64,000 nt of DNA, taken from contig NZ_SMSG01000005.1 of NCBI RefSeq assembly GCF_004382795.1, forward strand, positions 1 to 64,000. The letters are read 5' to 3'. This DNA is from Cumulibacter soli. Its GTDB lineage: Bacteria; Actinomycetota; Actinomycetes; Mycobacteriales; Antricoccaceae. Positions 53,327 to 61,257 of the stretch are shown here, piece after piece (position 1 is the first letter of the stretch; each line of letters starts with the position of its first letter). A program made the position numbers and the translations under genes. The notes below the pieces were generated by a model, which was given only the letters and a program-made list of their open reading frames with translations, searched no databases and was not told where the DNA came from.

Positions 53327-54105
53327 CCGCGGGTCTACGCATCGAGATCACCGACCGCATCGCCGTGGTCACCCTCAATCGCCCTGAGCGGCTCAATGCA
53401 CTCGGACGTGCCACGCAGGACGGACTCATCGAGGCGTTCCGTGAATTCAGTGTCAGCGACGACGTGTGGGCTGTGGTGCTCACCGGCGCCGGCGAGCGGG
53501 CATTCAGCGCCGGTGTGGACCTGAAAGAGGCCAACGATGCGGATGCCAACGGACAGCGGTTCTCCGGAACGCCGTACGCCGACCTCAAGCTGAACGTCTT
53601 CGAGACCATCCTGGAATGCCGCCGACCCGTGATTGCCGCGCTGAACGGGGTGGCGGTCGGCGGTGGGCTCGAGGTCGCGCTGGCCTGTGATATCCGGCTC
53701 GCTGCGGACACCGCCCGCCTCGGACTGCCCGAAGCAAAGCGCGGTATGGGGTGCAACTTCGGATCTCAGATGCTTCCGCGGTTGATACCGCGAGGCCTCG
53801 CTTATCAGCTCCTCTACACCGGCGACATGATCGACGCGTCAACGGCCCGCGAGTGGGGACTGGTCAACGCGATACATCCGCAGGGAGACCTTCTCGAACA
53901 AGCGGTCGCCCTCGGGAGGTCCATCGCGGCGAATGCGCCACTGACTGTGCGGCGGTACAAGGAAGCGATCACCAAAGGTTCTGAACTCCCGATCGCCGCG
54001 GCATTGCGGCTCGGGGTGGGGCCGAACCCTTACGCGAGTGAGGATCGCATCGAGGGTGTCGCGGCATTTGTCGAGAAGCGGACGCCCCAGTGGAAGGCCC
54101 GCTGA
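53323..54105 (+). CDS. Enoyl-CoA hydratase/isomerase
   Basis: 260 residues from the ATG at 53323, overlapping the dehydrogenase stop (ATGA). Oxyanion loops AFSAGVDLKEAN and ALNGVAVGGGLEVALACDIRLA; the first catalytic Glu is present (LGLPEAKRGM). In contrast to the other crotonase of the operon it is thus a plausible hydratase for the enoyl-CoA made by the two dehydrogenase subunits. Confidence 0.88.
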   Translation: MTAGLRIEITDRIAVVTLNRPERLNALGRATQDGLIEAFREFSVSDDVWAVVLTGAGERAFSAGVDLKEANDADANGQRFSGTPYADLKLNVFETILECRRPVIAALNGVAVGGGLEVALACDIRLAADTARLGLPEAKRGMGCNFGSQMLPRLIPRGLAYQLLYTGDMIDASTAREWGLVNAIHPQGDLLEQAVALGRSIAANAPLTVRRYKEAITKGSELPIAAALRLGVGPNPYASEDRIEGVAAFVEKRTPQWKAR

Positions 54106-55316
54106 GCGCGATAGAGCACCACGCGCGGCGCCGACCGACAATCGACGCGATCGCGGCCGCGTCCGCCGCCGTTCTTCCGCTGTACCTGACCGCAGGGTTG
54201 GCTGTCCAGATCGGACGCGACCTCGAGCTGTCAACCGGCCAACTCGGAATTGCCTCGACCGCCTTCTTCGGCGCGCAGGCCGTGATGTCGCCGTTTGTCG
54301 GCGCACTCGTCGCACGGTTCGGGGCTGTACGGTCGATGCGGCTCAGCATGCTGCTGGCAGCTGCGGTGGCCGTCGCGATCGGGGTCGCGGCAGATGGCCT
54401 GTTGTTGCTGCTGCTCGCCTTGGTGCTCGGCGGTGCCAATAATGCGTTGGCGAAACCAGCGACCAATCAGTTCATTGCTGATGCAATCCCTGCCGGCAGC
54501 CAAGGTGCGGCATTCGGTCTGAAGCAATCCGCAATTCCGGTCGCCTCGCTGCTCGCCGGCCTAGCCGTGCCATTGCTCGGACTAACGCTCGGCTGGCGTT
54601 GGGCCTTTATCGTGTTCGCGTTATTGCTGCTCGGGCTCTCGCTTCGAGAGCCCGGTGGTCCGCGTCGCGCGCCGCGTGCGCTCCCCGACCGCCCAGTCGA
54701 CGGTTCGATCTCACGCAGTTCATTGCTCATGCTCACGATTTCGTCAGGTATCGCATCCGCCTGTGGCACATCCTTCGGTGTGTACCTGGTTTCGGGCGCG
54801 GTCGCTACCGGATGGTCCGAGGGGGCCGCCGGCATCCTCTTCGCCGCGGCCAGCCTCTGCGGCATCATCGCCCGCGCGCTGGCCGGCTGGCTGGCCGACC
54901 GACGCACCGGGCGACACGTCGCCACCGTGGCTGCGATGATGATTGCCGGCGCAGGCGGCGCTTTACTGCTCGCGATCGGAAGTCGTCCGACGTACCTGCT
55001 CGGTGCACTGGTTGCGTATTCCCTCGGCTGGGGCTGGCCGGGTCTGTTCATCTTCGCGGTGGTGCGGCTCAACCCGGCGCGACCGGCCGGTGCGACGGCG
55101 TTTGTGCAAGCCGGTACGGCGGTCGGCGCGGTCGCCGGACCGGCGCTGTTCGGGCTCTGGGTGATCGCTCACTCGTTCGAGACCGCTTGGCTAGGTGTCG
55201 GCATCGCGCTGATTTGCGCGGGGTTGGTGAGCCTGCTCGCGCGCCGGCGCATCGCCCGAGAAAAAGCCGCGCAAGGTGGGTGCGATCGCAGCGACGCGAC
55301 CGAGCGTGGCAGTTAA
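54090..55316 (+). CDS. MFS transporter, end of the catabolic operon
   Basis: 408 residues with twelve predicted spans, beginning at a GTG inside the end of the hydratase gene (16-bp overlap). Seen: GALVARFGAVRSMRLSML (motif A region), ANNALAKPATNQFIAD and a Cys/Arg-rich cytoplasmic tail. Role may be import of a related acid or export of product. The operon then meets the convergent KAS-like gene 90 bp further on. Confidence 0.83.
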   Translation: MEGPLSAIEHHARRRPTIDAIAAASAAVLPLYLTAGLAVQIGRDLELSTGQLGIASTAFFGAQAVMSPFVGALVARFGAVRSMRLSMLLAAAVAVAIGVAADGLLLLLLALVLGGANNALAKPATNQFIADAIPAGSQGAAFGLKQSAIPVASLLAGLAVPLLGLTLGWRWAFIVFALLLLGLSLREPGGPRRAPRALPDRPVDGSISRSSLLMLTISSGIASACGTSFGVYLVSGAVATGWSEGAAGILFAAASLCGIIARALAGWLADRRTGRHVATVAAMMIAGAGGALLLAIGSRPTYLLGALVAYSLGWGWPGLFIFAVVRLNPARPAGATAFVQAGTAVGAVAGPALFGLWVIAHSFETAWLGVGIALICAGLVSLLARRRIAREKAAQGGCDRSDATERGS

Positions 55317-55406
55317 GGAAGCGCTTCACAGCTCGTATGTCGGCAGGGACCCCTCGATGTTCGCTATGCAACCCACTCTGCTGTGGACAGCCCGAGCCTT
55401 AGGAAA

Positions 55407-56426
55407 CTACCAGCGCATCACGGCGCAGGAGACGCTCAGCCCAGCGCCAAGCCCAATCAGCGCGACGATCTTCCCTGGTTGCATCCGTCCACCGGCCTCC
55501 AACCAGTCCAGCGCAATGAGTTGATCGGCACCACCCAGATGCCCGGTCGTCAGTCCGAGTGCGCAACTCGTGCGGTCCGCGTCGATTCCTAGCGGTGCGA
55601 GATAGCCGTGCTGCATCGCGTTTGCGCCGACGAAAGGTAGTGCCCAGAAGTCGGCATCTGCTCTATCAAGGTTCGCCTCCGCCAGCGCGGCGTCGATGGT
55701 GTCGGTTAACAGTCGCGTGTGACTCTCGATGATCGTCGCGACACTCAGGTCTCCTGCCGAGCGATGGATCGCCTCGTGTAGCCGATCCTGTATTCGCGCG
55801 GGCAAGGCGGGACGGGCCGCGGCGAAATCGATCTCAGGTGCGCCCCGCTGTGCGGCCTCCAGACTGACGTCGGCACCCGATCGTACGCACACAATCCGGT
55901 GGCCGGGGCCTTGACGCGAGAGCACCACCGCGCCGGCTCCGTCGCCGAGCGTGACACCTGAGTCGAACGCCCACCGATCGACAACAGCGTCGTCCACAGC
56001 ATCACCCGCAGCCACCAGCACACTGTCGAGCTCCGGTTCGCTCGCGAGCCACCGAGCGGCCGCGCCTACTGCTGCGGCCCCACCGGCACACATCGCCGAC
56101 AGATGCTCGACAAATGCGACCCGTTCGTGACCAGTGATCTCACCGGCAATCCATGCCGCGGGCGACCAGACTGGCGGACCGGTCGGCGAGAATGACGCGA
56201 AGACGTGGCCGACTCGTCGATCGCTGCGTCGCCCGCCATGGCGCGCCCACGCCAGCCGCGCAGCGCGGCGCGCGAGAGCGACACCAGGCACGCCGGCGAT
56301 TGAGACCGTGTGTAGTCGCTGCTTGTACCGGGCGTCCGCACTCATCTGGTGAGCAGTTTCTTCTGCTGTGTAAGTCGTCCCCAGCGCCCTCGCGCTCGAG
56401 GTCACCCACAGGTCATCGGTGCGCAA
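55407..56426 (-). CDS. KAS III-like protein with altered active site
   Basis: 339 residues from the TTG at 56426 (AAAGGGGACGG upstream, overlapping the transporter gene by 14 bp). The thiolase fold of beta-ketoacyl-ACP synthase III is clear: nucleophile Cys113 in LSAMCAGGAAAV, GVTLGDGAGAVVLS, and the C-terminal GLGAGLSVSCAVMRW. But PHQAN, with the active-site His, reads PFVGAN (264-269), and GNTSAAS, with the Asn, reads GHLGGAD (295-301). Altered triads of this kind occur in KAS III-like acyltransferases such as CerJ and DpsC. Last gene of the second metallophore operon; perhaps acylates or modifies the product (inference). Confidence 0.8.
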   Translation of the reverse strand: MRTDDLWVTSSARALGTTYTAEETAHQMSADARYKQRLHTVSIAGVPGVALARRAARLAWARHGGRRSDRRVGHVFASFSPTGPPVWSPAAWIAGEITGHERVAFVEHLSAMCAGGAAAVGAAARWLASEPELDSVLVAAGDAVDDAVVDRWAFDSGVTLGDGAGAVVLSRQGPGHRIVCVRSGADVSLEAAQRGAPEIDFAAARPALPARIQDRLHEAIHRSAGDLSVATIIESHTRLLTDTIDAALAEANLDRADADFWALPFVGANAMQHGYLAPLGIDADRTSCALGLTTGHLGGADQLIALDWLEAGGRMQPGKIVALIGLGAGLSVSCAVMRW

Positions 56427-58662
56427 TCCGTCCCCTTTCCATAGGAGATGGTGGTTCTGTGATCGCCGCTTTCGTGGGGTCGCGCAGCAATGTGGCATCC
56501 TTTGCATATTCCAGAACTCGTCGCTCATTCACGTGCAGCGTTCGGTCCGCCAATGCGGCGAGTTCCTCGTCGTGGGTCACCAGCAGCACCGCACCTCCAC
56601 CGGCCCGAAACCTGCCGAGTACCGCCAGTACCTTTCCGACACTCTCGCGGTCCAGCGCGGAGGTCGGCTCATCGAGCAGCAACACTCGCGGTCGCGCGCT
56701 CAGGGCACGGGCCAGCACAGCGCGCTGTCGCTGCCCGCCCGAACACTCGCCGGGACGGCGCCGACCCGTCCTCTCATCGACGCCGAGTTCTCGTAGCAGC
56801 GAGTCGGCCGCGCTCAGCGATTCGCTCATCGTTCGGTTACGCAGCGTCCGTAACGGCCTGGCGATCTGATTCCGCAGCCGGATCGAGGGGTTCAACTCCA
56901 GTCGGCTGTCCTGCCCTGCCCGCTGCACTGCGCGCCACTGCTCCCGGTCGCGCTCCGCAGCATCATCGAACGAGGTAGCACTCGGCAGCTCTGCGACACT
57001 ATCGCCGGTGACGAGTTCCACGGTGCCTTTGGTCAGTGGATGCAGCCCAGCGAGTGCCCGCAGCAATGTGCTCTTGCCACAGCCACTGGGCCCGACTATT
57101 GCGACGATCTCTCCGGCAGATAAGGACAGCTGCACATCATTCAGGAGGGCGCGTTTCTGCGGCGTGCACAAACGGATGCTGCGCGTGCGCAACACCTCAT
57201 CACCTTCACCGTCGTACGGTGCCATTTCGAGGTCACCTTCCGGGGCCGCAAGGTCCACTCGGCGGACCGGTAGTCCTACCAGCAGCGCGTCGTCGTGGGT
57301 CACCACAATCGAGATATGGCCGTGATCGCGACGCGCGCGTAGGAGCTCTGCAACTCGTGTCCGGTTGGTTGCATCAAGCCCAGCAGTGGGCTCATCGAGC
57401 AGCAGCAAGTGCGGCTCGCCCATCAGTGCGCGAGCTATGGCAACCCGCGCCGCCTCTCCGCCGGACAGTTCTCCAGCTCGCTGGCCAAGCACCCGTTCTG
57501 ACAATCCGAGTGCCGCGACGGCCTCGACGAGCCTGTGGCGCCGCACGCGGCGTCGCGAAAGCCCGTCACGCAGCACAGCGTCGACCCGCTGGCGCGGATC
57601 AAGGGTGGAAGCCGGATCCTGCGGCACAAAAGCAATCGGCCCGTCGAGCGGCCTCAGTCCACCCACGGTGGCGAGCCCGGGCGCCGGACGGCCGGCAAGC
57701 ACCTCTAGGAGAGTCGTCTTTCCGCTTCCGGACGGCCCGCGCACCACCACCAATTCACCAGGCTCGATCTCCAGATCGACGGCGTTCAGCACAATCTGGC
57801 CATGGCGATCTCGCACAGTCAGTCCCGCACTGGAGGCATTCGTCGCAGCACGACGCCGCACCGCACCGCGTGTGATCGGCGGAGCCAGAAGTTCCGAGAT
57901 CCGGTCGACACCAATCGCCACGGCGATACCGAGCAGAGCTAACGCGCAGGCAGGTCCTGCTACAGACCACGGGTTGAGCGCGACTCCCTTCAGATTTGCC
58001 ATCACCATTGAACTCCAGATGAGCGCATCGCCGCCGCGAATGACCTGGATCGCAACGACGAGCTGCATCGCGGCAATTACTCGGTTTCCAAGATCCGTAA
58101 TCACGGTTGCCCCGATCGCCGGCAGGACTTCGCGCACCAGCACCGACCGCTGTCGTTCCCCGCGCGTGATGGCCGCCTCGACGTGTCCAGCGCGTGACAG
58201 CGACGCCAGCGTCATCGCGACCGTTCGGGCAGATGCGGGAACGCCGAGCAGCAGCATGGCGACGCCGACAGCTATCCATACGTCGACGAACACCGCCAGC
58301 AGCAAGACGATCACGACACCCGGAATCGCAAGCACCAATCCGGTAGCGTTTCGCAGGACCGCGGCGCCCAACCGGTGGCGCCAGGTCAGCAGAGCGGCTA
58401 CCGCGCCGAGGACCCCCGCAAGCACTCCAATGATCAAGGATCCCGCCAGTAGTTCCGCGCCGCCAGCGAGTAGTCGATTCAGCACGTCACGCCCGAGCGA
58501 GTCAAGACCCAATGGGCTTCCATCGTCGGGCGCAGACCACGGGCGACCAACGGTCTCGGTGACGCTTGACGCCCGCGCGCTCGCCACTAACGGGCCAATC
58601 GCGACCGCGAGTAAGAAAAACCCGACCATCGCTAACAGGCCGTACCGGCGCACCATCCTCAT
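56413..58662 (-). CDS. Fused Nik/Dpp-type permease-ATPase-ATPase
   Basis: 749 residues joining three proteins that are normally separate: a NikC/DppC-like permease (1-270; LGLDSLGRDVLNRLLAGG and the coupling loop HVEAAITRGERQRSVLVREVLPA), a first ATPase (Walker A GPSGSGKTT 309-317, LSGGEAARVAIARAL, LLLDEPTAGLD) and a second ATPase (GPSGCGKST 524-532, CSGGQRQRAVLARAL, LLLDEPTSALD). It overlaps the NikB-like gene by 4 bp. All catalytic motifs look intact, so both sites should hydrolyse ATP. The fusion fixes a 1:1:1 stoichiometry. Confidence 0.88.
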   Translation of the reverse strand: MRMVRRYGLLAMVGFFLLAVAIGPLVASARASSVTETVGRPWSAPDDGSPLGLDSLGRDVLNRLLAGGAELLAGSLIIGVLAGVLGAVAALLTWRHRLGAAVLRNATGLVLAIPGVVIVLLLAVFVDVWIAVGVAMLLLGVPASARTVAMTLASLSRAGHVEAAITRGERQRSVLVREVLPAIGATVITDLGNRVIAAMQLVVAIQVIRGGDALIWSSMVMANLKGVALNPWSVAGPACALALLGIAVAIGVDRISELLAPPITRGAVRRRAATNASSAGLTVRDRHGQIVLNAVDLEIEPGELVVVRGPSGSGKTTLLEVLAGRPAPGLATVGGLRPLDGPIAFVPQDPASTLDPRQRVDAVLRDGLSRRRVRRHRLVEAVAALGLSERVLGQRAGELSGGEAARVAIARALMGEPHLLLLDEPTAGLDATNRTRVAELLRARRDHGHISIVVTHDDALLVGLPVRRVDLAAPEGDLEMAPYDGEGDEVLRTRSIRLCTPQKRALLNDVQLSLSAGEIVAIVGPSGCGKSTLLRALAGLHPLTKGTVELVTGDSVAELPSATSFDDAAERDREQWRAVQRAGQDSRLELNPSIRLRNQIARPLRTLRNRTMSESLSAADSLLRELGVDERTGRRRPGECSGGQRQRAVLARALSARPRVLLLDEPTSALDRESVGKVLAVLGRFRAGGGAVLLVTHDEELAALADRTLHVNERRVLEYAKDATLLRDPTKAAITEPPSPMERGRIAHR

Positions 58663-59648
58663 CGCCGCACCTCAAGGCGACGGCGCAATGCGTCCGCACA
58701 CGCCAAGCCGGTGGCGACGACCGCAGAGACCAGAACCGTGACAGCTTGAATGACCGGAATGTCTCGGATGGCAACGGCCTGTGAAAGCAGGTCGCCAACA
58801 CCCGGCAGCGCGACGATCTGCTCAACCACAACCGAACCGGCGAGGATCGCCCCTGCCAGCACAGCCGCGTTCTGCACGATCAGCGGTAGGAGTACGGGAA
58901 GGACATGCCGCGCCGCGACCGAAGATGCCGATCGCCCGCGTAGCCGCGCTTCGGCGACATATCGGCGGCCCGCGACGTCCTCGGCGGGTCCACGCAGAGC
59001 TCGTAACAGCCATGCGGTCGCTGGCAAAGTGAGCGCGGCAATCGGCAGGATCAACAGGCTCGGATCGTCCAGAACAGAGTCGCCGGGGCGGATCAGCGAT
59101 ACCGGTGGCAGCCAGTCGAGCCACGTCGCCAGTAAAAGCACCAAACCGGTGGCAACGATCGCCTCCGGCACGCCACTTAAGCCACCAGCGACCACCTGCA
59201 CCCATCGAGTACGTCGTGAGCCGTCAACAGCCACGATGAGCGCCAGCGCGGTACCGACGGATACGGTCAACAACCACGCCGGGATGACCACGGCCGCAGA
59301 TACCGCGATCCGTTCACCGAGCATCACGCTGACCTGGTCACCGTTCATCAATGAGACGCCAAAGTCGCCCCGAGCCGCGGCGTAGAGCCAATCCGCGGTC
59401 TGGGTGAGGACGCCAGCGTCGAGCCCGAGATCGGTGCGAAGCCGTTCGATCCGAGCCGCGTCCGCGCCGGGTCCGGCGACGATCGTTGCGGCGTCCGCTG
59501 GCATTAGCCCGATCAGGATGTGCATCAGCAGCGCGGCGAGAACGACAACGCCCGCTACCCAACAAGCAGTACGGACTAGGCTCATTCCCGCGCCGACGAC
59601 GCGCCGCCGCGACGACCGGCTGGACGTCGCGGCGGTAACTATCGACAT
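58659..59648 (-). CDS. NikB/DppB-like ABC permease
   Basis: 329 residues, six spans; family landmarks GPGADAARIERLRTDLGLDAGVLTQTADWLYAAARGDFGVSL and the coupling loop RYVAEARLRGRSASSVAARHVLPVLLPLIVQ. Start ATG 59648; an internal ATG 63 bp later (MSLVRTACW) is also possible. It lies between the lipoprotein gene (70 bp gap) and the fused permease-ATPase gene. Confidence 0.85.
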   Translation of the reverse strand: MSIVTAATSSRSSRRRVVGAGMSLVRTACWVAGVVVLAALLMHILIGLMPADAATIVAGPGADAARIERLRTDLGLDAGVLTQTADWLYAAARGDFGVSLMNGDQVSVMLGERIAVSAAVVIPAWLLTVSVGTALALIVAVDGSRRTRWVQVVAGGLSGVPEAIVATGLVLLLATWLDWLPPVSLIRPGDSVLDDPSLLILPIAALTLPATAWLLRALRGPAEDVAGRRYVAEARLRGRSASSVAARHVLPVLLPLIVQNAAVLAGAILAGSVVVEQIVALPGVGDLLSQAVAIRDIPVIQAVTVLVSAVVATGLACADALRRRLEVRR

Positions 59649-59718
59649 GTCGAATCTGTGGGCGCGTCGACCGTCACTTCGATCGACGCCAACGGCGCTA
59701 GGCGAGGATGCGAGCCAG

Positions 59719-61257
59719 TCACGATACGGCGAGCTCCGTGAGGTTCATCCGATCCAGTCCGCCGTTCTCAGCCAGTCCGGACACATCACTGGAGGCAATG
59801 GTGATGCCGTCGCCATGGCCCCACGCGACGATGCCCCCCTCGGTTGCCATCTCGGTCTGCATCTCGCCAAGCAGTGCGTACCGTTTGTCGGTGTCGGTGG
59901 TCGCCATCGCCTCGTCAAACTTCGCATCGAACTCAGGGTGCAGCCATTGTGTCTCGTTGAAGGCTGAGGTCGTCAGCGCGGTTTGGCGTACCCAGACCGG
60001 ATAGGGCATATCGGAGTAGTAGCCGACGCTGAACGCAACCTGTCCGTAGATCTCCATCCAGTAGGTTTCGGCAGGTTCATTCGACACCGTGACGTCAATC
60101 CCGGCCTCGCCGAGCTGCTCGGTAACCAGGGTGGCGGTCGGCTCCATAGCCGGATATGCCGCCGAGGTATACAGCGTAACCTCAATGCCATCGGGGTAAC
60201 CCGCCTCGCTGAGCGCCTGCTTTGCGGCGTCGAGGTCCCGCTCGGGGGCCTGCAGATCCGGTGCTGACGGATCGTTCGGGTGTGGCAGATCGGCACCGAC
60301 CTCGCCATAACCGAGATATACCGCATCGACGAGTGCCTCACGGTCCACCGCCAGCTTCACAGCTTCGCGGACGCCCGGTTCGTCGAACGGCGCCTTGTCC
60401 AGGCGCATCAGCAGCGGGGTCGTGGATGCGGCGGGTTGAGTGACCACCTGGAGATCCTCGTTGCCGGCCGCCGCCTCGGCCGCCACCGGTTCAGCACCGA
60501 TCGCGATATCGATCTGTCCCGCTGTCACTGCGTCGTTCATCGCCGTGGCGCTACTAAAGGAACGGATCTCGATTTCAGCGGAAGCGGGCTCGCCGCCCCA
60601 CCAGCCTCCATTGGCGACGAGCGTTGCGGCCGTGTCGTTGTGCTCCGTGATCACGAACGGCCCTGACCCGACCGGCTCGTCGAATGATTCGGTGCCCTCC
60701 GGGACGATGAACGACGTACCGGCCAAGGTCTGCAGGAGTTCGGCGTCGGGGGTCGCGGTATGCAGCACCACCGTGTGGTCGTCCGGTGCCGAGGACGCGC
60801 TCATGTCGACCGTGCCGAGCCTCGCACCGTTCTGGTCGGCGAGGTCGTCGATCCGTCCGAGCGAGTACATCACGTCGGCCGACGTAACCGGATCGCCATT
60901 GCTGAAGGAAACCCCTTGTCTGAGGGTGAACGTCCACACATCGGCAGCGTCGTTCACCTGCCAGGATTCCGCCAATCCGGGGGCCGGGTCGCCATTGCCG
61001 TCCACACCGACCAGCGGATCGTAGATCGCGGCGAATCGGAGCCAATCGGATTCGTTGAACAGCGAGCCGTGCGGATCGCTGACCGACGGCATTGCGCCGA
61101 CCGCTCCGGCGCGCATCACCTGCTGGTCCCCAGCGCTTCGTGATTCGGTGTCTGCCCCGCTAGCCGAGCAGGACGCCGCGAGCGCGATTGCGAGAACCGC
61201 AGCCAGTGCACGTAGCGGTCGCGAGCGCCCCCAGCGGGACACGTTCGTCTTCTTCAT
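59719..61257 (-). CDS. NikA/CntA-like family-5 solute-binding lipoprotein
   Basis: 512 residues; signal peptide with lipobox LAASC (Cys30). Family-5 signature YDPLVGVDGNGDPAPGLAESWQVNDAADVWTFTL, then SFSNGDPVTSADVMYSLGRI and EPGVREAVKLAVDREALVDA. The ATG overlaps the stop of the NRPS gene by 4 bp, an unusually tight coupling between a synthetase and a binding protein. NikA-class proteins can bind metal-chelator complexes (for example CntA with staphylopine), which fits uptake of the loaded product (inference). Confidence 0.87.
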   Translation of the reverse strand: MKKTNVSRWGRSRPLRALAAVLAIALAASCSASGADTESRSAGDQQVMRAGAVGAMPSVSDPHGSLFNESDWLRFAAIYDPLVGVDGNGDPAPGLAESWQVNDAADVWTFTLRQGVSFSNGDPVTSADVMYSLGRIDDLADQNGARLGTVDMSASSAPDDHTVVLHTATPDAELLQTLAGTSFIVPEGTESFDEPVGSGPFVITEHNDTAATLVANGGWWGGEPASAEIEIRSFSSATAMNDAVTAGQIDIAIGAEPVAAEAAAGNEDLQVVTQPAASTTPLLMRLDKAPFDEPGVREAVKLAVDREALVDAVYLGYGEVGADLPHPNDPSAPDLQAPERDLDAAKQALSEAGYPDGIEVTLYTSAAYPAMEPTATLVTEQLGEAGIDVTVSNEPAETYWMEIYGQVAFSVGYYSDMPYPVWVRQTALTTSAFNETQWLHPEFDAKFDEAMATTDTDKRYALLGEMQTEMATEGGIVAWGHGDGITIASSDVSGLAENGGLDRMNLTELAVS

